A stretch of 64,000 bases of DNA, from positions 62,001-126,000 of the forward strand of contig UQNS01000002.1 of the NCBI GenBank assembly GCA_900542465.1, read 5' to 3'. The stretch's first letter is position 1. Each line of letters starts with the position of its first letter. The notes under the pieces are model-generated. The model did not search any database. It saw nothing but the letters and a program-made list of their open reading frames with translations, and was not told where the DNA came from. The translations under genes were made by a program, and so were the position numbers. Of this stretch, positions 8,158 to 16,692 are shown piece by piece. This DNA is from an uncultured Eubacteriales bacterium (GTDB taxonomy: Bacteria > Bacillota > Clostridia > Lachnospirales > Lachnospiraceae).

Positions 8158-8592
8158 ATGAAGGATATATCAATCAGGTCTCAGCTCGTAAAATCCGGCA
8201 CAGGAATCAGGCAGAACAAGGAGATATTCGGGCAGAACAAGAAATTGGTAAAGGATGACGATGGGAATCTGATATCTTCCAGTATGGCCATGGGAAAGGT
8301 CTGTTCCGGCAAATTAATAGAGGCAGAGGCCTCGTTTTCGGGAAACAGCGATCTGATAAACAGGATTGCGACTATTGCAGGGCATATGTCGGCTATAAAG
8401 CATATGCTCGAGGATGACAGAAATGTAGAAGATATACTTAATCAGATATCTGCAGTTGAGTCTTCGACCAAGCAGTTAAAGAAACTTATAATAAAGCAGC
8501 AGCTTTCAAAAAGTATTTCCTATGCGGCAAGTCATGGTGATGTTGCCGGCGTAAAAAAGATCAATGATCTGATAAACAGGATGATCAAATAG
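8158..8592 (+). CDS. CsoR/RcnR-fold protein with N-terminal extension, lacking metal ligands (copy B)
   Basis: A 144-residue protein. Residues about 66-144 are a second CsoR-like helical unit (LINRIATIAGHMSAIKHMLE, DILNQISAVESS, IIKQQLSKSI), clearly paralogous to the preceding gene. The canonical ligand positions are Val90, Gln115 and Ser119, so all three metal ligands are gone again. The first 65 residues are polar, Lys/Gly/Asn-rich, contain a single Cys (49) and match nothing I know. The start is the ATG at 8158 with GGGAGGT five to six bases upstream; an ATG nine codons earlier has no ribosome binding site. It is last in the operon, before a terminator. A heteromeric assembly with copy A is possible, since CsoR proteins form dimers and tetramers, but this is inference. 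Confidence 0.7.
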   Translation: MKDISIRSQLVKSGTGIRQNKEIFGQNKKLVKDDDGNLISSSMAMGKVCSGKLIEAEASFSGNSDLINRIATIAGHMSAIKHMLEDDRNVEDILNQISAVESSTKQLKKLIIKQQLSKSISYAASHGDVAGVKKINDLINRMIK

Positions 8593-8605
8593 TGCTTAAT
8601 TTTGT

Positions 8606-8632
8606 ATCCCGCCATAAGGTGGGATTTTTGCT
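8606..8632 (+). terminator. Intrinsic terminator of the AAA/VWA/CsoR-like operon
   Basis: Stem ATCCCGCC/GGTGGGAT (one G-T pair) with an ATAA loop, followed by TTTT-G-CTTTT. It lies 13 bases after the last stop codon. Confidence 0.75.
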
Positions 8633-8642
8633 TTTAACAATC

Positions 8643-8671
8643 TTGTAAATGACTATCGCCTAATCTATAAT
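8643..8671 (+). promoter_or_regulatory. Promoter of radA
   Basis: TTGTAA, 17-base spacer, TATAAT. The predicted start of transcription is about 25 bases before the radA ATG. Confidence 0.7.
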
Positions 8672-8702
8672 AAAAAGATAAAAATTTAAGGGAAAGACAG
8701 AA

Positions 8703-10094
8703 ATGGCAAAAAACGAGTCTTTATTTTTCTGCAGTGAATGCGGATATGAATCAACAAAGTGGCTTGGTCAATGCCCGGCCTGTAAGCAATGGAATACATT
8801 GGTTGAAGCGCCTAAACAGGAAAGATCCTATGGTGTAAAGACTAAAAGGCCCCGGTCTTCTGGAGCATCCGTCCGTAATGCAGCCTTAAGGAGTAATGTG
8901 CCGGTATCCGTGTCGGAGATCGATACAAAAGAGGGTGAAAGATTTTCTACCGGATATAGTGAATTTGACAGGGTCCTTGGAGGCGGAATAGTAAGAGGAA
9001 GTCTTATTCTCATGGGAGGAGATCCGGGCATAGGAAAGTCTACATTGGTGCTCCAGACGTGCGCGGCGCTTTCGGAAGAAGGCCGCAGGGTGCTGTATGT
9101 TTCCGGTGAGGAATCTTTAAAGCAGATAAAGTTAAGAGCTGACAGAGTAGGAAAGTTCAACGACAATATGAAGATATACTGTGAAACGGACCTGAATGAT
9201 ATCGCCGCGGTCGCTGCGGAGACTAGACCCGATGTGATGGTCGTGGATTCTATCCAGACGATGTACACGGATTCATCCGATTCTGCACCGGGATCTCCGG
9301 GGCAGGTGAAGGAATCTACTATGCTTCTCCTGAGACTTGCCAAGGATAAAGGCATAGCAGTATTTATCATAGGTCATGTTACTAAAGAAGGAATGGTTGC
9401 AGGACCGAGAATGCTTGAACACATGGTTGATACAGTACTTTATCTTGAAGGAGAAAAAAATGCTTCCTACAGGATCCTCCGAGGAGTGAAAAACAGATTT
9501 GGAGCGACAAATGAGATCGGCGTATTTGAAATGCTTTCGTCAGGTATGCACGAGGTGCCTGATCCTTCTGCATATATGCTGAGCGGAAGGGCTGTCCAGG
9601 CGCCGGGCTCTGCAATAACCTGCCTCATCGAGGGAACAAGGCCGATAATGATGGAGATACAGGCCCTTGTCACCCAGTCCAATTTTGGCCTGCCCAGAAG
9701 AACAGCATCGGGTACGGACTACAACAGAGTCAACCTTCTTATGGCCGTTATGGAAAAAAGATCAGGTCTGCATATGGGCGGATATGATGCATATGTAAAT
9801 GTAGCAGGGGGTATGAAAGCTACAGAACCTGCGCTGGACCTGGCTATAGTTTTGTCTCTTGCGTCCAGCTTTAAAAATAAGGAACTTTCACCGGATACGG
9901 TTTGTTTTGGTGAAGTAGGACTGGCTGGAGAGGTGAGAGCGGTAACAAGCGTAAAAGAGAGGATAAATGAAGCTGCTAAGCTGAAATTCAAAACCTGTAT
10001 CCTGCCAAAGGTATGTCTCGAAAAAATGGAAAAACGGGATGATATAAAACTTATCGGAGTTTCGGATATAAGAGAAGCTATAGATATTTTATAA
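8703..10094 (+). CDS. radA: DNA repair protein RadA
   Basis: A 463-residue RadA/Sms, normal length. It has an N-terminal four-Cys zinc finger (CSECG...CPACKQW), a RecA-like ATPase with Walker A GGDPGIGKST, the KNRFG motif (RGVKNRFGAT) diagnostic of RadA, and a C-terminal Lon-protease-like domain (GGMKATEPALDLAIVLSLASS). RadA is a hexameric helicase that extends recombination intermediates. The gene has its own promoter and no close partners; ClpC and RadA are often neighbours in Firmicutes, and here the urease and AAA/VWA blocks lie between them. Confidence 0.96.
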   Translation: MAKNESLFFCSECGYESTKWLGQCPACKQWNTLVEAPKQERSYGVKTKRPRSSGASVRNAALRSNVPVSVSEIDTKEGERFSTGYSEFDRVLGGGIVRGSLILMGGDPGIGKSTLVLQTCAALSEEGRRVLYVSGEESLKQIKLRADRVGKFNDNMKIYCETDLNDIAAVAAETRPDVMVVDSIQTMYTDSSDSAPGSPGQVKESTMLLLRLAKDKGIAVFIIGHVTKEGMVAGPRMLEHMVDTVLYLEGEKNASYRILRGVKNRFGATNEIGVFEMLSSGMHEVPDPSAYMLSGRAVQAPGSAITCLIEGTRPIMMEIQALVTQSNFGLPRRTASGTDYNRVNLLMAVMEKRSGLHMGGYDAYVNVAGGMKATEPALDLAIVLSLASSFKNKELSPDTVCFGEVGLAGEVRAVTSVKERINEAAKLKFKTCILPKVCLEKMEKRDDIKLIGVSDIREAIDIL

Positions 10095-10109
10095 GTTTTT
10101 TAACAGGGA

Positions 10110-10139
10110 TTGTACAAATAGCAGTATTTTAGGTAATAT
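10110..10139 (+). promoter_or_regulatory. Putative promoter of aspS-gatCAB
   Basis: TTGTAC, 18-base spacer, TAATAT, about 55 bases upstream of the aspS ATG. Both hexamers are imperfect. Confidence 0.4.
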
Positions 10140-10194
10140 ATAAATTTAGTGGATTTATACAATAAATGTAAATTAAGTTGAATGGGAGAGCAGT

Positions 10195-11529
10195 ATGGAA
10201 TTCATCAGTAAGATAAATAAAAAAGAAACACTTGCGGCTGACGAGATAATTTCCGGCGGTCATATCGGCGGCCAGGTGGTGGTCGAAGGTGCCGTTCATA
10301 ACATCCGCGGTATGGCAGATGTTGCATTTGTTATACTGAGGCAGGGCAGAAATATTATTCAGTGCACTCTGGAAGAAGGAAAGGCTAATTTAACGGAAAA
10401 AGATATAACTGAAGGTATGACCCTTAAGATCACAGGACAGGCAGCAGCAGAGGATCGTGCGCCTAATGGATTTGAGGTCAAGATCGAAGATATTGAGATC
10501 TTGTCAAAGCCATCTATTGCGCAGATGCCGGTACCTATAAATAAGTGGAAATTAAATACTTCTCTCGAAACGATATTAAATTTACGTCCTCTTACGCTCA
10601 GAAACCTAAGAGAGAGATCTAAGTTCCGTATACAAGAGGGGATCGTAAGAGGATTCAGAGACTATCTTCATACACAGGACTTTGTCGAGATACATACGCC
10701 TAAAGTAGGCGCACGTTCAGTTGAATCCGGAGCTACTCAGTTCAAGCTGGAATATTTCGGAAAACATGCCGTGCTGGCACAGAGCCCGCAGCAGTATAAG
10801 CAGATGATGGTTGGAGTATTTGACAAAGTATTTGAAGTCGGCCCCGTATTCAGAGCAGAGAAGCATAATACCGCAAGACATATAAATGAGTATACCTCTT
10901 TAGATATGGAAATGGGATATATCAGAAGTTTCTATGACATAATGGAGGTCGAGACGGAGATGCTCAGATATGTCATGGAACTTCTCAAAAAAGATTATGC
11001 CAAGGAAATTGCTACGCTTAAGATCGATATACCTGCAGTAGACAAGATCCCGAGTGTAAGATTTGATGAGGCTAAGAGACTTGTAAGTGAAAAATATGAC
11101 CGGCCTATCAAGAACCCTTATGATCTTGAGCCTGAAGAAGAAAATCTTATCGGACAGTACTTTAAGGAAGAGTATGGTTCTGATTTTGTTTTTGTTACAC
11201 ATTACCCATCTAAAAAAAGGCCGTTTTACGCTATGGATGACAGAGAAGATCCAACTTACACGCTTTCATTTGACCTCCTTTTCAGGGGCATTGAGATCAC
11301 AACAGGCGGCCAGCGTATACATGATTATGAAGAACTGCACGAAAAGATGGAATCAAGAAAGATGACGGAAGAGGGAATGGAAGCTTATATGATGATCTTC
11401 AAGTACGGAATGCCTCCTCATGGCGGACTCGGAATGGGACTTGAAAGATTTACCATGAAATTGCTTGGAGAAGAAAATGTTCGAGAGGCTACGCTCTTCC
11501 CACGCGATCTAAGCAGACTTGAGCCTTAA
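10195..11529 (+). CDS. aspS: Aspartate--tRNA(Asp/Asn) ligase, archaeal-type, probably non-discriminating
   Basis: A 444-residue class II synthetase. This is the short archaeal-type AspRS, without the insertion domain of the bacterial form of about 590 residues. It has an N-terminal OB fold that binds the anticodon, motif 2 (VFRAEKHNTARH) and motif 3 (GLGMGLERFTMKLL). In the anticodon-binding domain a His occurs in VHNIRG and a Pro in RAPNGFEV, the residues associated with relaxed Asp/Asn tRNA recognition in studied archaeal-type enzymes. With gatCAB directly downstream, it very probably also charges tRNA-Asn with Asp, for transamidation to Asn-tRNA. GGGAG precedes the ATG. Confidence 0.94.
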   Translation: MEFISKINKKETLAADEIISGGHIGGQVVVEGAVHNIRGMADVAFVILRQGRNIIQCTLEEGKANLTEKDITEGMTLKITGQAAAEDRAPNGFEVKIEDIEILSKPSIAQMPVPINKWKLNTSLETILNLRPLTLRNLRERSKFRIQEGIVRGFRDYLHTQDFVEIHTPKVGARSVESGATQFKLEYFGKHAVLAQSPQQYKQMMVGVFDKVFEVGPVFRAEKHNTARHINEYTSLDMEMGYIRSFYDIMEVETEMLRYVMELLKKDYAKEIATLKIDIPAVDKIPSVRFDEAKRLVSEKYDRPIKNPYDLEPEEENLIGQYFKEEYGSDFVFVTHYPSKKRPFYAMDDREDPTYTLSFDLLFRGIEITTGGQRIHDYEELHEKMESRKMTEEGMEAYMMIFKYGMPPHGGLGMGLERFTMKLLGEENVREATLFPRDLSRLEP

Positions 11530-11556
11530 GATTTTACCTGATAGAGAGGAGCAGAA

Positions 11557-11847
11557 ATGTCCAATAAAATAGATGATGAAATGCTTGAGTATGTTGGTAT
11601 CCTTGCCAAGCTGGAACTTGAAGGCGAAGAGAAAGAAAAAGCCCGCCTTGACATGGAGAGAATGCTTGACTACGTAGATACACTGAACGAACTTGACACA
11701 GAAGGTGTAGAACCGCTTGTTCAGGCTATCAAGAGCGAAAATGTATTTAGAGAAGACGTTGTTACCAATGGTGACGAAAGAGACTCTATGCTGTCTAATG
11801 CGCCTAAGAAGAAAGATGGACAGTATGTTGTTCCTAATACATTCTAA
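11557..11847 (+). CDS. gatC: Aspartyl/glutamyl-tRNA amidotransferase subunit C
   Basis: A 96-residue GatC, with the typical N-terminal helix (EYVGILAKLELEGEEKEK) and the conserved central segment (MLDYVDTLNELDTEGVEPL). GatC wraps around GatA and GatB and stabilises the amidotransferase. GAGAGGAG lies upstream of the ATG. It is 27 bases after aspS and 20 before gatA. Confidence 0.95.
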   Translation: MSNKIDDEMLEYVGILAKLELEGEEKEKARLDMERMLDYVDTLNELDTEGVEPLVQAIKSENVFREDVVTNGDERDSMLSNAPKKKDGQYVVPNTF

Positions 11848-11867
11848 ACTGCTGAAAGGAGAAAGCT

Positions 11868-13340
11868 TTGAATTTAATGGATCTGACAGCTGTAGAGCTG
11901 GGAAAGAAAATAAAGACAGGCGAAGTTTCGGTAGTTGATGCTGCGAAAGCCTGTATGCTGGCAATAAAAAATGCCGAACCGACGATCAATGCATTTGTTA
12001 CAAGGATCGATGAGGAGGCTGTTATCAGAAGGGCGGAAGAGGTTCAGAAGCAGATCGATGCAGGTGAACTGACAGGGCCTCTTGCAGGAGTTCCTGTGGC
12101 TATCAAGGATAACATGTGTACAAAAGATACTTTGACAACATGTTCTTCTAAGATCCTTGAAAACTTCATTCCGCCGTATTCGGCAACAGCTGTGGAAAAT
12201 CTCGAGAAAGCCGGCGCGGTAATTGTTGGAAAGACCAATATGGACGAGTTCGCTATGGGTTCTACATCTGAGACTTCATATTATGGAGTGACCAGAAATC
12301 CATGGGACACTGGGAAAGTTCCGGGCGGATCTTCCGGCGGTTCGGCAGCAGCAGTAGCAGCCGCTGAAGTTTCTTATGCTCTTGGCTCAGACACAGGCGG
12401 ATCGATCAGACAACCGTCTTCATACTGCGGAGTTACAGGTATAAAGCCGACTTATGGAACTGTGAGCCGCTATGGGCTTATTGCATATGGATCCTCTTTG
12501 GATCAGATCGGACCTATTGCAAAGGATGTAACAGACTGCGCAGCAATTCTTGAGGCTATTGCTTCATACGATCCAAAGGATTCAACAAGTATCGACCGAA
12601 AAGATACAGATTTTACATCGGCGTTAGTGGATGATGTAAAGGGCTTAAGGATAGGTATACCAAGAGACTATTTTGGCGATGGACTTGATCCTGAAGTAAG
12701 AGATGCAGTTATTGCCGCTGCGGATGTACTTAAAAGTAAGGGCGCAATTATCGAAGAATTTGATCTGAGTCTTGTTTCATATGCGATTCCGGCATACTAC
12801 ATCATTGCGTCAGCTGAAGCTTCTTCCAATCTGTCAAGATTCGATGGAGTTAAATTCGGATATAGGGCTAAAGAGTATGAAGAGCTTCATCAGATGTATA
12901 AAAGGACAAGATCCGAAGGATTTGGAGCGGAAGTTAAGCGCAGGATAATGCTTGGCTCATTCGTACTCAGCTCAGGCTATTATGATGCATATTATATCAA
13001 GGCTCTTAAAACAAAGAATCTTATCAAACAGGCCTTTGATAAGGCTTTTGAAAGCTATGATGTGATCCTGGGACCGGTCGCACCTGCGACAGCTCCTAAG
13101 ATAGGAGAATCCCTGTCAGATCCTATAAAAATGTATCTTAGTGACGTTTATACGGTGTCATGCAACCTGGCAGGCCTGCCGGGCATCTCTCTTCCGGTCG
13201 GAAATGATAAAAATGGAATGCCTATAGGTATGCAGCTCCTGGGCAACTGTTTTGATGAGAAGTCGATCATAAGAGCCGCGTATGCATTTGAGAAGACCCG
13301 TGAGTATAAAATGAGCCCATTTGCAGGAAAGGAGGCCTAA
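11868..13340 (+). CDS. gatA: Aspartyl/glutamyl-tRNA amidotransferase subunit A
   Basis: A 490-residue amidase-signature enzyme. It releases ammonia from glutamine and passes it to GatB. The catalytic Ser-cisSer-Lys triad is visible: Lys in AIKDNMC, cis-Ser in GGSSGGSAAA and Ser in GSDTGGSIRQP. A TTG start is chosen: AAAGGAG lies six bases upstream of it, while the in-frame ATG three codons later is 15 bases away. Protein alignment (NLMDLTAVELGKKI) also favours the TTG. Part of aspS-gatCAB. Confidence 0.95.
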   Translation: MNLMDLTAVELGKKIKTGEVSVVDAAKACMLAIKNAEPTINAFVTRIDEEAVIRRAEEVQKQIDAGELTGPLAGVPVAIKDNMCTKDTLTTCSSKILENFIPPYSATAVENLEKAGAVIVGKTNMDEFAMGSTSETSYYGVTRNPWDTGKVPGGSSGGSAAAVAAAEVSYALGSDTGGSIRQPSSYCGVTGIKPTYGTVSRYGLIAYGSSLDQIGPIAKDVTDCAAILEAIASYDPKDSTSIDRKDTDFTSALVDDVKGLRIGIPRDYFGDGLDPEVRDAVIAAADVLKSKGAIIEEFDLSLVSYAIPAYYIIASAEASSNLSRFDGVKFGYRAKEYEELHQMYKRTRSEGFGAEVKRRIMLGSFVLSSGYYDAYYIKALKTKNLIKQAFDKAFESYDVILGPVAPATAPKIGESLSDPIKMYLSDVYTVSCNLAGLPGISLPVGNDKNGMPIGMQLLGNCFDEKSIIRAAYAFEKTREYKMSPFAGKEA

Positions 13341-13342
13341 TA

Positions 13343-14770
13343 ATGAAACAGTATGAAACAGTTATAGGTCTCGAAGTCCATGTGGAGCTGGCTACCAAAA
13401 CCAAGATATTCTGTGGATGTACAACAGAATTTGGCGGCCTGCCAAACACGCATACGTGTCCTGTGTGTACAGGTATGCCGGGATCACTTCCTGTATTAAA
13501 TAAACAGGTCGTTGAATATGCAATGGCAGTAGGACTTGCAACGAACTGTGAGATCAACCGGGATTGCCGATTTGACCGTAAGAACTATTTTTACCCTGAT
13601 AATCCGCAGGATTATCAGATATCACAGCTTTATGAGCCAATCTGTCTGAATGGTCATGTTGATATCAATGTTAATGGAAATAAGAAGCAGGTCAGAATTC
13701 ATGAGATCCATATGGAAGAAGATGCCGGAAAGCTTATTCATGACGAATGGGAAAATGCTTCATTAGTAGATTTTAACCGTTCCGGGGTGCCTCTTATAGA
13801 GATCGTCTCAGAGCCTGATATGCGTACAGCTGATGAAGTTATCGCTTATCTTGAAAAGTTGAAAACTCTTATCCAGTATCTTGGAGCATCTGACTGTAAG
13901 TTACAGGAAGGTTCTATGAGAGCAGACGTAAACCTTTCCGTAAGGGAAGTAGGCAGTGAAGGATTCGGAACAAGAACTGAAATGAAAAACCTTAACTCCT
14001 TTAAAGCAATAGCGCATGCTATTGCCGGAGAACGCGAACGTCAGATCGAACTTATTGAAGACGGAAAGAAAGTTATCCAGGAAACACGCCGTTGGGATGA
14101 TAATAAAGAAACTTCATTTTCAATGCGTTCCAAAGAGGATGCCCAGGATTACAGATATTTCCCTGAGCCTGATCTTCCGGCTATAAATATAAGTGAAGAA
14201 TGGGTAAGTTCAGTTCAGGCAAAGGAGCCGGAATTCAAGGATGAAAAACAAGTCCGCTATATGAAAGAATATGGCATTCCTGAATATGATGCAGATATTA
14301 TCACCGATTCAAAAAAGATAGCAGATATATTTGAGGAAGCATCTAAGATATGTAATCAGCCGAAAAAAGTATCCAACTGGCTCATGGTAGATACTATGAG
14401 GCTTCTTAAAGAACATTCCATGGATGCGGTGGATATCAGATTTTCACCTGAGAATCTTGCAGGGCTCGTAAAACTCACAGAAGCAGGAACGATAAATTCA
14501 TCAGTTGCCTCACAGGTGTTTGAAAAGATATTTACGGATGATATCGATCCGGCAAAATATGTAGAAGAAAACGGCCTTGCACAGGTCAATGATGACGGAC
14601 TTCTTCGTGAGACTGTTGAAAAAGTGATCGCTGAAAATCCTCAATCTGTGGAGGACTACAGGAATGGAAAAGAAAAGGCCATAGGATTCCTTGTGGGACA
14701 GACTATGAAGGCCATGCAGGGAAAAGCAAATCCCGGAATGGTAAATAAAATTTTAAAAGAAATGCTTTAA
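13343..14770 (+). CDS. gatB: Aspartyl/glutamyl-tRNA amidotransferase subunit B
   Basis: A 475-residue GatB of full length. It phosphorylates and amidates Asp-tRNA(Asn) or Glu-tRNA(Gln). It has the GLEVHVEL start, a CxCx(n)CxxC zinc site (CGCTTEF...CPVCTGMPG), the NRSGVPLIEIVSEPD core, and a C-terminal YqeY-like tRNA-binding domain (NPGMVNKILKEML). The last gene of the operon, two bases after gatA, followed by a terminator. Confidence 0.96.
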   Translation: MKQYETVIGLEVHVELATKTKIFCGCTTEFGGLPNTHTCPVCTGMPGSLPVLNKQVVEYAMAVGLATNCEINRDCRFDRKNYFYPDNPQDYQISQLYEPICLNGHVDINVNGNKKQVRIHEIHMEEDAGKLIHDEWENASLVDFNRSGVPLIEIVSEPDMRTADEVIAYLEKLKTLIQYLGASDCKLQEGSMRADVNLSVREVGSEGFGTRTEMKNLNSFKAIAHAIAGERERQIELIEDGKKVIQETRRWDDNKETSFSMRSKEDAQDYRYFPEPDLPAINISEEWVSSVQAKEPEFKDEKQVRYMKEYGIPEYDADIITDSKKIADIFEEASKICNQPKKVSNWLMVDTMRLLKEHSMDAVDIRFSPENLAGLVKLTEAGTINSSVASQVFEKIFTDDIDPAKYVEENGLAQVNDDGLLRETVEKVIAENPQSVEDYRNGKEKAIGFLVGQTMKAMQGKANPGMVNKILKEML

Positions 14771-14778
14771 AGCCGAAT

Positions 14779-14824
14779 AAAAAATGGATCCAGGCGCTGT
14801 TATGTGTGCATGGGTCCATTTTTT
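14779..14824. terminator. Bidirectional terminator between gatB and the convergent MurE-like gene
   Basis: AAAAAATGGATCC pairs with GGGTCCATTTTTT (one G-T pair) around a 20-base loop. The A-tract and T-tract make it usable from both strands, which fits the convergent genes. Confidence 0.85.
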
Positions 14825-14834
14825 CGCATTATTC

Positions 14835-16472
14835 TTATTTTTCTAGAATTCTTTCAACGACGCCTGAATCGGACTCGTAGTCTTCATGACCGCCACGGAT
14901 TTTTATAAAGCGCTCAGAACCCTTGCCAAGAATCGCTATCAGGTTTTTAGTCTCAGGGTGAGACAGGGCATCGGAGATGGATTTTTCAATAGCTTCAGTT
15001 CTGTTTACAACGATCTCCCAGCTCGCGCCGCCTTCAGGGATACGTCTTGCAATATCTTCGCATATTTCAAGAGGATCCTCAAAATCAGGATCTTCATCTG
15101 TTATATAAATATGATCTGCATACTGACTGCATAAAACAGCAATATCATCGCGTCGGAGGTGATTCTTGCCGGCGGCTCCTATAACGATATTGATCTTTCT
15201 GTCGGCATAATCAGAGGCAGCAGATTTCAGAAATTCAAATAAAGTAAGCCTGTTATGTGCATAATCTACGATTATATCGGTATTTCCTTTTTTATATATA
15301 TTCATACGACCCGGTACATAGACGTGGTGAAGTCCATCGGCGATCTTGCCCGGATCGATACCAAGTTCAAGACAACTCACGCACGCGGCTGCGGCGTTGA
15401 CAACATTGAAACGTCCGCTTATGTCACAGTTAAATCCGGATACATTACCATCAGGGTCTTCCATTGTAAATGTAAAACCATCGGTTCCAAGAAGCTCAGC
15501 ATCAGTTATATTATATAAATATAACTTCCTGCCAAGTTCTTTTTCCAGCAAAGCAGGATCAGGAGAAGGCGTATAAACAAGTTCATCAGGGATCATGCCG
15601 GTCAAAGCTCCTGTTTTTGCATTTTTTTTCTGGAAGGATCCAGCAGCATCCTTACCAAATGCAATTTCATCAGGGACATCAAACATGACAAGTTTACAAT
15701 CAGAGTTCCTGGCCGTCTCTATTATTTTATGAAGCTCGCGGGTCCTGGCGTATATGAGCATAGTTTTGGAATTTTTTATCAATTGAAGTTTACATTTGAG
15801 ATAATGTTCATAGGAAGGATGTTCGGGACCGCCGACATGATCCTTGTCTATATTCATAAATATGCCAATATCGAAGGTCTGATCATAAACGCGGTCAACA
15901 CTATAAGCCTGAGAGGAAACTTCCATAGTAACGTAGCCTATATCATGCTCTCTTGCCTCGGAAAAGAGTGCCTGAAGCCTTAGAGATTCAGGAGTGGTGT
16001 TTTCTGCTTCCTTATGCTCTCCTCCGCAGTAGGTCTCATTTGTTGATATGATACCTGTTTCATGGCCGGCGGCCGCATTAAGAACAGAATGGATCATATA
16101 AGTAGTTGTCGTCTTTCCGGCTGTTCCTGTAATTCCGATCAATTTAAATGAGTCAGAAGGTCTCTGGTAGAATTCTATAGAGAGTACGGAAAGAGCCTTT
16201 TTTACATCTGATACCTGAAAAAAAACAGTATCAGTGTCATAGATCCTTTCAGAGACGTAAGCTCTGATCCCCTTATTTTTTGCCTGGAAATAATAGTCTT
16301 CCTTAAAATGGACGCCCTTGCAGATGAAAAGGGTATCACTATCAACATACCTTGAATCGTAGCTGATAGATGTAAAAGGAACTGACCCGGAAGGCTCCGC
16401 ATTTGTTGCGGAAAGAAGTCCGTTTTTTTCAAGAACCTCAATGACTTTTTTATATGAAAGTGAAAAACTCAT
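14835..16472 (-). CDS. MurE-like UDP-N-acetylmuramyl peptide ligase with atypical specificity motif
   Basis: A 545-residue Mur ligase, somewhat longer than the usual 480-500. All three domains can be seen: the MurE-type N-terminal UDP-binding domain (ISYDSRYVDSDTLFICKG), the central ATPase (ITGTAGKTTTTYMIH, MEVSSQAYSVDRV) and the C-terminal ligase domain (VDYAHNRLTLFEFL, GKGSER). Where meso-diaminopimelate-adding MurE enzymes have DNPR, this protein has DEDPDFEDP, so the added amino acid cannot be read off. It stands alone between convergent and divergent neighbours, away from any dcw cluster. That suggests a second MurE-like enzyme beside the housekeeping one, which is not in the window. CGGAG precedes the ATG. 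Confidence 0.82.
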   Translation of the reverse strand: MSFSLSYKKVIEVLEKNGLLSATNAEPSGSVPFTSISYDSRYVDSDTLFICKGVHFKEDYYFQAKNKGIRAYVSERIYDTDTVFFQVSDVKKALSVLSIEFYQRPSDSFKLIGITGTAGKTTTTYMIHSVLNAAAGHETGIISTNETYCGGEHKEAENTTPESLRLQALFSEAREHDIGYVTMEVSSQAYSVDRVYDQTFDIGIFMNIDKDHVGGPEHPSYEHYLKCKLQLIKNSKTMLIYARTRELHKIIETARNSDCKLVMFDVPDEIAFGKDAAGSFQKKNAKTGALTGMIPDELVYTPSPDPALLEKELGRKLYLYNITDAELLGTDGFTFTMEDPDGNVSGFNCDISGRFNVVNAAAACVSCLELGIDPGKIADGLHHVYVPGRMNIYKKGNTDIIVDYAHNRLTLFEFLKSAASDYADRKINIVIGAAGKNHLRRDDIAVLCSQYADHIYITDEDPDFEDPLEICEDIARRIPEGGASWEIVVNRTEAIEKSISDALSHPETKNLIAILGKGSERFIKIRGGHEDYESDSGVVERILEK

Positions 16473-16508
16473 ATTTTTCTCCGTTTCTAGATATAATAAA
16501 CTTGATTA

Positions 16509-16537
16509 ATTGTAGCTTATTCAATGATATTTGTCAT
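16509..16537 (-). promoter_or_regulatory. Putative promoter of the MurE-like gene
   Basis: On the minus strand ATGACA, 17-base spacer, TACAAT, ending about 37 bases upstream of the start codon. Each hexamer has one mismatch. Confidence 0.5.
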
Positions 16538-16586
16538 ATAATTCTGTGAGAGTATAAAGGTTTCAGAAAGTCATCAAAAAATTTAA

Positions 16587-16615
16587 TTGTATAAACCTGT
16601 ATATTTGGCTATAAT
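16587..16615 (+). promoter_or_regulatory. Promoter of the asp23-to-recN gene run
   Basis: TTGTAT, 17-base spacer, perfect TATAAT. It lies 78 bases upstream of the asp23-like ATG, in the AT-rich divergent region. Confidence 0.65.
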
Positions 16616-16692
16616 TATATAAATTTATTCAATAATAATCGGCTTAAACAAGCCTTTTAATATTTAATTTCGGTAGTGGTCAGGAGGCTCTT

